From assembly GCA_902780525.1 (NCBI GenBank), contig CACZFL010000004.1:30697-94696 (forward strand): a DNA stretch of 64,000 bases. The letters are read 5' to 3'. The notes below the pieces were generated by a model. That model was not told the DNA's origin. It did no database searches and saw nothing but the letters and a program-made list of their open reading frames with translations. The position numbers and the translations under genes are program-made. The number at the start of each line of letters is the position of its first letter. Within the stretch, counting starts at the first letter, position 1. Below, piece after piece: positions 33,017 to 42,205 of this stretch. The stretch is from an uncultured bacterium. Its GTDB lineage: Bacteria > Cyanobacteriota > Vampirovibrionia > Gastranaerophilales > Gastranaerophilaceae.

Positions 33017-34321
33017 TTATATAATATGCTGAGGCATAGCTGTTGTACCTTTATCCAGACGTTTTTGCAACTCGCCTGACGGTTCATAGTATGGTGTTAC
33101 TGTCATTAGTCTTGCCGCAATATCAGGATAGTGATAAATAAACTTCAGTTCACTTTCTGTTAACGGTTTTTGTGTATGTACGTTTGCGTAACGGGCAAGT
33201 TCAAGGATGTTTCTTGCTTCGTTTTCGTCTTTAAATTCAATCTCTAATTTGTTATATACGTTTCTGAACCCTTTAATTCCGCCGTATTCACCTGTTGTAA
33301 TCATTCTTCCGGTTTCGATAATTTCAGGTTCGCCCCTTCCGAGTTCTTCAAAATCATACAACTCATAGTTTCTTCTGTCTTTTAATGCTCCGTCTGCGTG
33401 AATACCGGATTCATGAGCGAACGCATTGTCTCCAACTGCCGGCTGGTTAATAGGAATTGGCAAACCGAATGCGTATGCTGTGTATTTAGCTAACTTCCAC
33501 GATTTTGACAAATCGATGTTTTCATCTACAAGATTTTTACCTTTAAATCCTGCTGATTTTGTGCAAGCAAGCAGACAAGATACTAAATCTGCGTTACCTG
33601 CTCTTTCGCCCATACCGTTAATGGCGGTATTAATATACGCATCCTGACCTGCTTCTACCGCTGCTAAGGCACCCTGAACAGAACACGCAACAGCCATTCC
33701 TAAATCGTTATGGAAGTGCATTTCTATAGGCATTTGAGTTTCTTTTGCGATTGTATAAATCCTGTGGTAAGTTGTATGCGGGTCTTCGTATCCTAATGTA
33801 TCACAGTAACGGAAACGATAAGCACCACATTTTTTTGCTTCTTTTGCAAGTTTTATCAGGAACTCCAAATCACTTCTTGAAGCATCTTCTGCGTTTACGC
33901 CTATTATTTTTGCACCTTTATCTTTTGCACATTCAACAGCTTCACAAGTCATTCTTAATATATCATCTTTTGTTTTTTTGCCAAGATATTTGCCCTGAAT
34001 CATCTGATCAGAGGTAGATTGTGACAGGTTGCAATTTTCAAGCAAAGGACAATTCGCAAATGAAAGTTCAACATCGCTAGATATTGCTCTCATCCAGCCC
34101 GATAATTTTGTTTTTGATATAACACCTCTTTTTACAAGCTCTAAGTTCGCATTAAGGTAATTGAGTTCGTGCATTGTTGTAGGGAACCCGAATTCTGACT
34201 GAGTAATTCCCATATCATCAAGCATTAGATTAATTATTGTTTTTTGGAGTTTTGCAAGTCCTAAACGTGAAGTTTGTACTCCGTCTCTGTTTGTTACATC
34301 TACAAAATATATCTTTGACAT
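33017..34321 (-). CDS. homocitrate/2-isopropylmalate synthase family protein
   Basis: 434 residues, HMGL-like TIM barrel. IYFVDVTNRDGVQTSRLGLA carries the Arg-Asp of the active site, MHFHNDLGMAVA the metal-binding HxH-type motif, and INGMGERAGNADL the glycine-rich signature. It belongs to the family of enzymes that condense acetyl-CoA with a 2-oxo acid. It resembles NifV/homocitrate-type members more than full-length LeuA because the regulatory C-domain is short. No leu, lys or nif genes adjoin it. Substrate not assignable. RBS GAGGGG. Confidence 0.83.
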   Translation of the reverse strand: MSKIYFVDVTNRDGVQTSRLGLAKLQKTIINLMLDDMGITQSEFGFPTTMHELNYLNANLELVKRGVISKTKLSGWMRAISSDVELSFANCPLLENCNLSQSTSDQMIQGKYLGKKTKDDILRMTCEAVECAKDKGAKIIGVNAEDASRSDLEFLIKLAKEAKKCGAYRFRYCDTLGYEDPHTTYHRIYTIAKETQMPIEMHFHNDLGMAVACSVQGALAAVEAGQDAYINTAINGMGERAGNADLVSCLLACTKSAGFKGKNLVDENIDLSKSWKLAKYTAYAFGLPIPINQPAVGDNAFAHESGIHADGALKDRRNYELYDFEELGRGEPEIIETGRMITTGEYGGIKGFRNVYNKLEIEFKDENEARNILELARYANVHTQKPLTESELKFIYHYPDIAARLMTVTPYYEPSGELQKRLDKGTTAMPQHII

Positions 34322-34354
34322 TATTTTCCCCTCATATAGATAATTAATATACTA

Positions 34355-35833
34355 TTATCTTAAATATTTTACAAGATTAATTCTGACCTCATATCTTTCG
34401 CAATATCGTTTTAACTCCTTAATTACAACACCGGATAACATAAATACCGCTATTAAATTCGGAACGGCAAGGAATAATGTTACCGCATCTGATAAGTTGA
34501 TAATGCTCTGAAAATTCATTGCTGATCCTGCGATGATACAAATACAATATATAATCTGAAACGTTCTTGTTTTATTTTTCCCTTCCCCGAACAGGAAGTT
34601 CCACGCTTTAACTCCGTAATATGAACCGCATAACATAGTTGATAATACAAAACAGCTTGCCATAATTGTAAGTAATATCGGGAAGAATGGGCAAATAGTT
34701 CCGAATGCTTTTGACGTCAGTTCAATTCCTGCTATACCGTCAACAGTCAAATATGCTTTTGAAACTACAATTACAAAAGCAGTTGAAACACCTACTATGA
34801 CGGTGTCAACAAACGGCTGAAGCATTGATATAAACGCTTGTACAACTGGCTTGTTTGTGTTTACTGCTGAAAATGCAATTGGTGCAGTGCCTAAGCCTGA
34901 TTCATTTGCAAACATGGCTCTGCGGAAACCCCATAACATGCAAGCGAATGCTCCGCCTGCCATAGCTTTAGGAGAAAAAGCTTCTTTAATTATTAAAACT
35001 ATTGTTTCGGGTAAGTGATGAATATTTAATAAACATACAATAAATGCACTTGCAACATATAAAGAACACATAACCGGTGTAACTTTTGAAGTAAATTTTC
35101 CGATAGCTTTTATGCCGCCTATTACTGTAAACCATGTTATTACGGCAACTATTGTTCCGAGTATCCAGCCGTTATCTGCAAAAATACTGTTGTTGCCGCC
35201 CGTTACTTCTGTTATTTGGGCTGTCATAGCGTTAATCTGGAACAAATTCCAACCACCTATCATTGCAAATACCGCACAAATTGCATAAGTTTTAGCAAGC
35301 CCATTGCCGAATTTTTCAGCAATTTTACCTTTGTTTTTGAATGCAACCGGAATATAATACATCGGTCCGCCTGACACCGTTCCGTCAGGGTTTGTTTGTC
35401 TGAATTTTACTCCAAGCAATACCTCCGAAAATTTTAATGCCATAGAAAAACAGCCTGCAACTATCATCCAGAATATCACCCCCGGTCCTCCTATGGATAC
35501 AGCTGCCGCTGAACCTGCAACATTTCCGATTCCGGCAGAGGCTGATATTGTTGCACTTAATGCCTGAAAAGAGGAAAGTTCTCCTTTTTTCTTCCTTTGA
35601 TATCCGTTTGGGTTGTTGTGTTCAAAATTATCCGTAATTAATTTTACAGCGTGTTTAAAGCCCCATAGACCGATAAAGCGTGTTCTTATTGTAAAAAATA
35701 CAGCAGAAAAAATCAGCAGTGCAATTAAAAACTCCACTTTTACGTTACCAACAGTAATATAAGAGAATATAAAACCTGAAACCTTATCTGCTATTGGTGA
35801 TAATAAGCTATCTATTGCGGCATCTAAATTCAT
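34355..35833 (-). CDS. AGCS-family sodium:alanine/glycine symporter
   Basis: 492 residues, about ten TM helices. Family signatures: GELSSFQALSATISASAGIG (near 65), GNVAGSAAAVSIGGPGVIFW, KFRQTNPDGTVSGGPMYYIP, and ACMLWGFRRAMFANESGLGT near 305. Imports small amino acids with sodium. A TATGAT box lies exactly 6 nt before the ATG and no SD is visible, so the message may be leaderless. Downstream of queE on the same strand. Confidence 0.94.
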   Translation of the reverse strand: MNLDAAIDSLLSPIADKVSGFIFSYITVGNVKVEFLIALLIFSAVFFTIRTRFIGLWGFKHAVKLITDNFEHNNPNGYQRKKKGELSSFQALSATISASAGIGNVAGSAAAVSIGGPGVIFWMIVAGCFSMALKFSEVLLGVKFRQTNPDGTVSGGPMYYIPVAFKNKGKIAEKFGNGLAKTYAICAVFAMIGGWNLFQINAMTAQITEVTGGNNSIFADNGWILGTIVAVITWFTVIGGIKAIGKFTSKVTPVMCSLYVASAFIVCLLNIHHLPETIVLIIKEAFSPKAMAGGAFACMLWGFRRAMFANESGLGTAPIAFSAVNTNKPVVQAFISMLQPFVDTVIVGVSTAFVIVVSKAYLTVDGIAGIELTSKAFGTICPFFPILLTIMASCFVLSTMLCGSYYGVKAWNFLFGEGKNKTRTFQIIYCICIIAGSAMNFQSIINLSDAVTLFLAVPNLIAVFMLSGVVIKELKRYCERYEVRINLVKYLR

Positions 35834-35839
35834 ATTTAT

Positions 35840-35845
35840 ATCATA
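35840..35845 (-). promoter_or_regulatory. -10 box 6 nt from the ATG (leaderless candidate)
   Basis: TATGAT on the minus strand, then ATAAAT, then the ATG of the symporter. No good -35 is seen. Confidence 0.4.
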
Positions 35846-35865
35846 CTACAAAAATAATGGATTTA

Positions 35866-36525
35866 TTATTGTGCGTCTATAAATTTGTGTACCTGAGGTA
35901 TAAGTCTTGTATTAGGGTGGACTTTAAGACATTTATCCAAAACTTTCTGCATAAAGTTTGAGTCAACGCTGGTACATTTACCCCTCATCATTGGTTGTAA
36001 AATAAGCTCAATACAGAATTTTTTGCATAAGTGCGAAATTTTGTGTATTTCAAAATCTGTTATTTTGTCATCAAATACAACTTTTGCGAACGCATCCTTT
36101 TGGCAGGCAATTTTCAGAAACTCTTCCTGTTCTTCCCACAAAGGATTTAATCCGGTTGCGGAAGGTATTTTAATATCTGCGGCAATAAATGTAATAAACT
36201 CAAAAACTTCAATTAATTTATTAGTTAAGGTTCCGTTTGTTTCTAAATATAGGGGTAAATTACATTTACCTCCAAATTCTTTTATAAAATCAGTATGCAG
36301 CAATGGCTCACCACCAGTTAATGATACAGAATGACAATCTGCACTTTCGTTACAAATTTCAATAAGTTCTTGTATGGAATACTCTTTTGCATCATTTTGG
36401 TTATAGTCTGTGTCACAATAAGAACAGTTTAAATTACAGCCGCAGAGTCTTATAAACAGCTGTTTGTATCCGACATACGGACCTTCACCCTGTATTGATT
36501 TAAATATTTCTTTTATTTTTACCAT
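35866..36525 (-). CDS. queE: 7-carboxy-7-deazaguanine synthase (radical SAM)
   Basis: 219 residues. Starts with the QueE signature EIFKSIQGEGPYVGYKQLFI and carries the cluster motif CNLNCSYC within LCGCNLNCSYCDTDYN (CxxxCxxC). SLTGGEPLLH and LPLYLETNGT are the usual substrate/SAM strands. Converts carboxy-tetrahydropterin to CDG in the queuosine/7-deazaguanine pathway. Other queuosine genes are not in the window. Two GGGGTAAAT words lie within the coding sequence. Confidence 0.94.
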   Translation of the reverse strand: MVKIKEIFKSIQGEGPYVGYKQLFIRLCGCNLNCSYCDTDYNQNDAKEYSIQELIEICNESADCHSVSLTGGEPLLHTDFIKEFGGKCNLPLYLETNGTLTNKLIEVFEFITFIAADIKIPSATGLNPLWEEQEEFLKIACQKDAFAKVVFDDKITDFEIHKISHLCKKFCIELILQPMMRGKCTSVDSNFMQKVLDKCLKVHPNTRLIPQVHKFIDAQ

Positions 36526-36553
36526 AATATAATTACTTTATCATGGAAAAATA

Positions 36554-37597
36554 TTATCTTACATTTTGGCTTGAGATTTCACGTAATTTTTTGTATAAGT
36601 CAATTTCTTCTTTTGATAAGCTATTTGGAATCTGTATATCAACTATTAAAATCATATCTCCTGTTTTTCCGTTAGAGCTGATTCCACAGCCGTTAAGTCT
36701 GATTTTTTGTCCGTTTTGTGTGTTCGGTGAAAGTTTTACATTTATATTTCCGTCGAATGTTTTTACTGAGATATTTCCGCCGAGCACAGCCTCATAAGGA
36801 GCAAGAGTAATATGTTTAATTATGTTGTTTCCTTCCGTTTTGTAGTCAATAGGTGATTTAATATGCAAGGTAATATATAAATCGCCGTTTTTCCCGCCGT
36901 TAATTCCTTTTTCCCCTTCGCCAGCCAATCTGATTTTTGAGTTATCTTTTATGCCTGCAGGAATTTTTACCGTAAAACGTTTATATTCTGATACTTCACC
37001 GGAACCTTTGCAGTGTTTGCAAAGCGTGCCGTTGATAAATTTTCTTCCGTTACAGTATTTACATTCGGATGTAGTTATCATATTTATTACTTTTGTTGCA
37101 CCGTTAATGGATTCTCCGATTGTTATTTCTACATCGGTATTTATATCTTTGCCTCTTTTTGAGGTTTTGCTGCTGGTGTTTTTTGATGATTTTTCATCGT
37201 TGTTATGTGAGGCATTGTATTTATTCATGTAGTCTTTATATTTAGTCAGAAAATCTTCCCAGTTAAAATTAAATCCCGAAGTTTTATTATCTTTGTTTTC
37301 TTCTTTTTTATAATTTTTAAAATTCGGACTTGTAGTGTATTCTTTATTTTCTTTTTTTTCAGTCTTTGTACTTGAGTAGTTATAATATCTGTTAAGAGTG
37401 TCATACTCTGCTTTTTTTGATTTGTCCGAAAGTATTTCGTATGCTTCATTTATATCTTTAAATCTTGATACAACATCACTTGAATTGCCAGCAACATCCG
37501 GATGCCATTTCCTTGCAAGCTTTCTGTAAGCACATTTTATTTCCTGTTCTGTGCTTTCTGTTGTTACTCCTAGAATTTTATAGTAATCTTTAGTCAT
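36554..37597 (-). CDS. DnaJ-family co-chaperone with a half-size zinc finger
   Basis: About 347 residues. J-domain at 1-70 (DYYKILGVTTESTEQEIKCA, HPD in KWHPDVAG), a Ser/Lys/Asn-rich linker (70-150), then the central region with only two CxxC units (CKYCNGRKF and CKHCKGSGEVS, near 178-200) where canonical DnaJ has four. The C-terminal substrate-binding beta domains follow (FTVKIPAGIKDNSKIRLAGE, GDLYITLHIK). Start could also be ATG 37606. It stimulates Hsp70 ATPase. Divergent from the thioredoxin-like gene. Confidence 0.85.
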   Translation of the reverse strand: MTKDYYKILGVTTESTEQEIKCAYRKLARKWHPDVAGNSSDVVSRFKDINEAYEILSDKSKKAEYDTLNRYYNYSSTKTEKKENKEYTTSPNFKNYKKEENKDNKTSGFNFNWEDFLTKYKDYMNKYNASHNNDEKSSKNTSSKTSKRGKDINTDVEITIGESINGATKVINMITTSECKYCNGRKFINGTLCKHCKGSGEVSEYKRFTVKIPAGIKDNSKIRLAGEGEKGINGGKNGDLYITLHIKSPIDYKTEGNNIIKHITLAPYEAVLGGNISVKTFDGNINVKLSPNTQNGQKIRLNGCGISSNGKTGDMILIVDIQIPNSLSKEEIDLYKKLREISSQNVR

Positions 37598-37678
37598 ATT
37601 AGTCATATATGATGTTTAATGATGTAAATATAAAAGTCAACGTTAATCAGAATATAAATTTTACTGCCCTTCTGTCTA

Positions 37679-37707
37679 TTGCAATACTCATCTGATAGTG
37701 TTACTAT
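37679..37707 (+). promoter_or_regulatory. leaderless-type promoter
   Basis: TTGCAA (37679-37684), 17-base spacer, TACTAT (37702-37707), then 6 bases and the ATG at 37714. No SD. Confidence 0.65.
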
Positions 37708-37713
37708 CTTTTT

Positions 37714-38079
37714 ATGTTGAAGAATATACTTATAGTTTTTTTACTTTTTACAGCAAATATTGTCTATGCCGGAAGTTATGAGGATGCTCTTAAAAATAAC
37801 GATAAAGTATTGTTGTATTTTTATACTCCTTATTGTTCAACCTGCAAAGCATTTGACACTACTTTTGATTCTTTAAAATCAAAAAAATTGGGATATGGGT
37901 ATGTTAAAATTAATGTAGATACTCCATATGGAACACATTTATTTTTAAAATTTAAAGGCAGATATGTACCTTTTATAATTTTATCTGATTCTAAGACAAA
38001 AAAGAGTGTTACGGTAAATCATACTTGTGTGATGAGTGATGTATGCCTAATGCGTGCAATGAAAAGTTTTAACGGGTAA
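37714..38079 (+). CDS. exported thioredoxin-fold protein
   Basis: 121 residues. Signal peptide 1-19 (LIVFLLFTANIVYAG), then a short thioredoxin-like domain with YFYTPYCSTCKAFDTTF, a CxxC redox motif (CSTC), and the cis-Pro region VPFIIL. Two more cysteines near the C-terminus (HTCVMSDVC). Probably a periplasmic thiol reductant or oxidase of unknown partner. Leaderless-type promoter directly upstream; rmlA follows 33 bp later and has its own SD. Confidence 0.83.
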   Translation: MLKNILIVFLLFTANIVYAGSYEDALKNNDKVLLYFYTPYCSTCKAFDTTFDSLKSKKLGYGYVKINVDTPYGTHLFLKFKGRYVPFIILSDSKTKKSVTVNHTCVMSDVCLMRAMKSFNG

Positions 38080-38112
38080 ATGTATTTTATAATTTTATAA
38101 AAAGGAGAATGT

Positions 38113-39009
38113 ATGAAAGGAATTATTTTAGCAGCAGGGGCAGGTACCAGATTATATCCGGCATCATTACCGATATCTAAGATATTATTACCGATATATG
38201 ATAAACCGATGATTTATTATCCGATGTCAACTCTTATGCTTGCCGGAATTAAAGATATGTTAATTATAACTAATGAAAATGATTATGATAATTTTATCAA
38301 GCTTCTTGGTGACGGTTCTCAGTTCGGTATTAATCTTAAGTATAAAATTCAGTATGTACAAAGAGGTATTTCAGATGCGTTTATTATAGCAGAAGACTTT
38401 ATAGCAGGAGATGATGTTGCTCTTGTGTTAGGTGATAACATATTCCACGGTCACGGATTTTCTACAATAATGAAGCACGCAATAAAAAATAATGCCGGTG
38501 CAACTGTTTTCGGCTATACGGTTAAAGATCCGGAACGTTTTGGTGTTGTTGAGTTTGATTCTAATAAAAAAGCTATCTCTCTGGAAGAAAAACCATTAAA
38601 TCCGAAATCTAATTATGCTGTTACAGGCTTGTATTTTTATGACGGTAATGTTTGTGATTATGCTAAACAACTCGTTCCGTCTGCACGCGGCGAGCTTGAA
38701 ATTACTGATTTGAATAAGATTTATTTATCCAAAGGAAAGCTTAATGTTGAAATTCTGGGCAGAGGATTTGCATGGCTTGATACCGGTACCCATGATTCTA
38801 TGCTTCAGGCAAGTAACTTTGTTCAGGCAATGGAGTTAAATAAAGGTGTTAAAATATCCTGTCTTGAGGAGATTGCATTTAATCAGGGCTTTATATCAAA
38901 ATCGGATTTATTAGAAAAGATAGAAAAATTCGGATACAAAAATGATTACTATAATTACGTAAGAAAAGTAATTGAGCATCCGGATTCTGTTGCATTAAGC
39001 TATATGTAA
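38113..39009 (+). CDS. rmlA: glucose-1-phosphate thymidylyltransferase
   Basis: 298 residues. N-terminal nucleotidyltransferase signature GIILAAGAGTRLYPASLPIS with SKILLPIYDKPMIYYP, then LGDNIFHGHGF, VVEFDSNKKAISLEEKP and GRGFAWLDTGTHDSMLQASN. Full-length RmlA, first step of dTDP-rhamnose synthesis for surface polysaccharide. rmlB/C/D are not beside it. SD AAAGGAG; ends at a strong hairpin. Confidence 0.95.
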   Translation: MKGIILAAGAGTRLYPASLPISKILLPIYDKPMIYYPMSTLMLAGIKDMLIITNENDYDNFIKLLGDGSQFGINLKYKIQYVQRGISDAFIIAEDFIAGDDVALVLGDNIFHGHGFSTIMKHAIKNNAGATVFGYTVKDPERFGVVEFDSNKKAISLEEKPLNPKSNYAVTGLYFYDGNVCDYAKQLVPSARGELEITDLNKIYLSKGKLNVEILGRGFAWLDTGTHDSMLQASNFVQAMELNKGVKISCLEEIAFNQGFISKSDLLEKIEKFGYKNDYYNYVRKVIEHPDSVALSYM

Positions 39010-39030
39010 TTATCTTTTTGCCGCATAATT

Positions 39031-39062
39031 AAAAAGTCCCGCTTATGACGGGACTTTTTAAT
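39031..39062. terminator. bidirectional hairpin terminator
   Basis: AAAAAGTCCCG, loop CTTATGA, CGGGACTTTTT between the convergent rmlA and tig. Confidence 0.88.
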
Positions 39063-39083
39063 TTTCTGGTTATTTTAAGTCGA

Positions 39084-40376
39084 TTATTTAAGTTTTACAG
39101 TATTATTTTCAGCCAGGAATTTTGTAACTTTTTCGTTTAAAGCCTGCTGAGAAAGTGCATTAAGAACTCCAGGTGTCTGAGTGAGCTGTTTAGCCATTGT
39201 TTGCGGGTCGATTTGATACATTTGGCTTAGCTCAACAAGTTTTGAAGTAAAATCTTCCTGTGTAATGCTGATATTTTCAAGTTTTGCAATTTTGTCTATA
39301 ACAAGAGAGTTTTTAACCCTAATTTCAGCATCTTCTCTGAGCTGTTTCATTATATCTTCTTCGCCGTGAGCTTCAAGTGCTTGTTCCCAGGTAAATCCCT
39401 GAGCAGCTAACTTCTGTTTGTATTCATTAACAAGCTCATCTGTTTCACGTTCAATCATTGAAGGTTGAATATCAACTTTTGCATCAGATGTAACTCTTTC
39501 AAAAATTGCTTTTTCTGAGTTTACTCTGTCTGTATCAGCTTTTTTTGTATTTAAATATTCCTGAACATCTGCTTTCAGTTCATCAACTGTTTTAAACTGA
39601 CTGACTTTTTGAGCAAATTCATCATTGAGCTCAGGTAAAACTCTTGTTTTAATTTCGTTAATTGTGCATTTGAATGTTGCCGGCTGACCTGCAAGTTTTT
39701 TCTCGTGGTATGTTTCAGGGAATTTAACTTCAATTTCAAATTCCTTTCCGAGTTCTCTGTCAACAAGCTGTTCCGCAAATCCCGGGATGAAAGTTGAATT
39801 ACCGAGGTCTAAAGTGAAGTTTTTAGCATCACCGTGTTCAATTTTTTCACCGTTTGAGAAACCTTCAAAATCAAATACAATAATATCTGTATTAACTGTC
39901 TTTCTGTCAGTTACAACAGAAAGCTCGGCATACTGTTCAAGCATTTCGTTAACTGCTTTATCCAATGCGTCTTCAGGCGTTTTGTATTCGTCTATTTCAA
40001 GTGTCAATCCTTTGTACTTTCCAAGTGTTACTTCCGGTCTGAGTTCGATTTTTGCTGTGATTTTAAGTCCGTCACCAAGATTGTAATCAAATGATTCTAC
40101 GTATGGCTGAGCTACGATATCAAAATTATTTTCTTTTATGACTTCTGCAAATATTCCAGGAAGTGCTGTTTCTAATGCTTCGTTCTTAATTCTGTCTTCT
40201 CCGATATTTTGTTCTACAATATTTCTTGGAGCTTTACCTTTTCTGAAGCCCGGTATGTTTACATATTGTGCAAGTTTTCTTGCTGCATTGTTGTAATATG
40301 CTGCAGCATCTTTTGCAGGAATTTCAATATCGACTTTAACGACATTGTTGTTTTGTTTTTCAATAGTTGTGTTCAT
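39084..40376 (-). CDS. tig: trigger factor (ribosome-associated chaperone / PPIase)
   Basis: 430 residues. N-terminal ribosome-binding domain with the signature PGFRKGKAPRNIV near residue 38, a central FKBP-like domain (DIIVFDFEGFSNGEKIEHGD, residues 160-240) and a helical C-terminal arm. Binds the ribosome exit tunnel and folds nascent chains. RBS AGAGGAT before the ATG. clpP/clpX, frequent neighbours in other bacteria, are absent. Confidence 0.95.
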   Translation of the reverse strand: MNTTIEKQNNNVVKVDIEIPAKDAAAYYNNAARKLAQYVNIPGFRKGKAPRNIVEQNIGEDRIKNEALETALPGIFAEVIKENNFDIVAQPYVESFDYNLGDGLKITAKIELRPEVTLGKYKGLTLEIDEYKTPEDALDKAVNEMLEQYAELSVVTDRKTVNTDIIVFDFEGFSNGEKIEHGDAKNFTLDLGNSTFIPGFAEQLVDRELGKEFEIEVKFPETYHEKKLAGQPATFKCTINEIKTRVLPELNDEFAQKVSQFKTVDELKADVQEYLNTKKADTDRVNSEKAIFERVTSDAKVDIQPSMIERETDELVNEYKQKLAAQGFTWEQALEAHGEEDIMKQLREDAEIRVKNSLVIDKIAKLENISITQEDFTSKLVELSQMYQIDPQTMAKQLTQTPGVLNALSQQALNEKVTKFLAENNTVKLK

Positions 40377-40531
40377 TTATTTATCCTCTTTTCTAATAAA
40401 CTCAATAATTTAACACTACTATAAACAGATATAATATGCAAATTACATAATTTAAAATCGTTAACATATTAATATTTTTTGCTAAAAATGAAGTTTTATT
40501 ATATTATATTCATAATAGCGAGAGAAGAATT

Positions 40532-42205
40532 ATGAGCTTGGACAACTTTGTATATGAATCTGTTTCTGATTTGCTTGACAATAAATATGAAGAAGTAAAT
40601 GAGCGGATAGAAAAACATAAAGATTTATATCATGATGATACGGCGATTTGTTTTAGCCTGTTATCCCTGTCCGCATTTCTACATAATGATTTTGAACATT
40701 TTTATCAGTTCATGAACGATGCTTCTTTTATGGTAGATCAGTCGAAAGAACCTATTACCAAAATCTTTCATGAGCTTGTATTGGGGTTTGTAAACTTTAC
40801 AGAAAAAAATACAACTTTGTATTCAATTAACTATAATAAAGCCCGTAAACTTTCTATCAAATATCAGCATACTGATTTTTTTGAAAAAGTAAACTCAATG
40901 CTCAAGTGTCCGCCTATAACACACTTTACTCCGAATCATGGCGGTCAGACAAAAGATCCGCTTATTGCACTTGTAAAAATCGGTCAGGCCGTTGCTGCTG
41001 AAAAAAATATTGATTTATTGATTAAAACTATTGCTGAAGAAACGAAAACAGCACTTAACGCTGACAGATGTACTGTTTATCTTTATGACAAAGAAAATGA
41101 TGAACTTTATTCCAAAGTTGCTACTGGGCTTGATATAAAAGAGTTACGGATTCCGGCAGATAAAGGGCTTGCAGGTCATGTTCTTAAAACAGGTGAAACG
41201 ATTAATATTAAAGACGCATACAGTGATAAACGCTTTAATTCATCTGTTGATAAAGAAACAGGTTACAGAACAAAAAATATGTTGTGTATGCCTATCAAGA
41301 ATTTTAATCAGGAAATTATCGGTGTATTTCAGGTTTTAAATAAATTCGATGAATACTTTACTCCGGATGACGAAGATTTACTTGTTGCGATTGCTTCTAA
41401 TGCTGGTATATCGTTAGAGAATGCTCAGTTGTTTGAACGTCAGAGAAAACTTCTTGAAGAACAGAAAATCGTTCTGGATAGTTTTATTGAAACGCTTGCA
41501 ACATCTATAGACGCAAGAGACAAGATTACATCTGGTCATTCAACAAGGGTTAAAATGTATTCTGTTCTTATTGCAAAAGAATTTGGGATGGAACAGAATG
41601 ATTTGTATATTTTAGAGAAAGCTGCCGCATTGCATGATATCGGTAAAATTGGTATCAGAGATGCTGTTCTTCAAAAAGAGGGAAAATTAACTCCGGAAGA
41701 GTATAAACATATCCAGCAGCACGTAGAGATCACTCATCATATTCTGGAAAAAATTCACATGTCTAAAGATTTCCAGCAAATTATGGAAATTGCATGTTCT
41801 CATCACGAAAAATTTGACGGTTCAGGTTACTACCGTCATCTGAAAGGTGAAGATATTCCTTTTGGCGGCAGGATTCTGGCTGTTTCTGATGTGTTTGATG
41901 CGATTACTTCAAAAAGGCATTATCGTGACAAGATGCCTATTGATAAAGTTATCAATATTATCAAAGAAGGTTCCGGTTCACATTTTGATCCTCTTGTTGT
42001 TGAAAAATTCCTTTCAATTAAACTCAGTGAAATAGTCCGTGTTTTTTGTACCGAGAACTGTTTGACCATTGATGCAAATGATCTTGAAACATTAGAAAAG
42101 TATAATTTACTTGATTTATATTACTCAATAGTAAATAATTGTAGTAACAGATTATTGCATGTATTTAATAAATATTACGTAGGTGTGGACTTAGAGAATG
42201 AATAG
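40532..42205 (+). CDS. GAF + HD-GYP domain protein (putative c-di-GMP phosphodiesterase)
   Basis: 557 residues. Residues 1-130 helical and unassigned; 148-300 GAF domain (NIDLLIKTIAEETKTALNAD, RCTVYLYDKENDELYSKVAT, FNQEIIGVFQVLNKF); 320-510 HD-GYP domain with HDIGKIGIRDAVLQKEGKLT, VEITHHILEKI, CSHHEKFDGSGYYRHLKGED and DVFDAITSKRHYR. The eponymous GYP is GYY here. HD-GYP enzymes hydrolyse c-di-GMP. It leads an operon with a TPR protein, two response regulators and a pentapeptide protein, and overlaps the TPR gene by 8 bp. Confidence 0.9.
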   Translation: MSLDNFVYESVSDLLDNKYEEVNERIEKHKDLYHDDTAICFSLLSLSAFLHNDFEHFYQFMNDASFMVDQSKEPITKIFHELVLGFVNFTEKNTTLYSINYNKARKLSIKYQHTDFFEKVNSMLKCPPITHFTPNHGGQTKDPLIALVKIGQAVAAEKNIDLLIKTIAEETKTALNADRCTVYLYDKENDELYSKVATGLDIKELRIPADKGLAGHVLKTGETINIKDAYSDKRFNSSVDKETGYRTKNMLCMPIKNFNQEIIGVFQVLNKFDEYFTPDDEDLLVAIASNAGISLENAQLFERQRKLLEEQKIVLDSFIETLATSIDARDKITSGHSTRVKMYSVLIAKEFGMEQNDLYILEKAAALHDIGKIGIRDAVLQKEGKLTPEEYKHIQQHVEITHHILEKIHMSKDFQQIMEIACSHHEKFDGSGYYRHLKGEDIPFGGRILAVSDVFDAITSKRHYRDKMPIDKVINIIKEGSGSHFDPLVVEKFLSIKLSEIVRVFCTENCLTIDANDLETLEKYNLLDLYYSIVNNCSNRLLHVFNKYYVGVDLENE

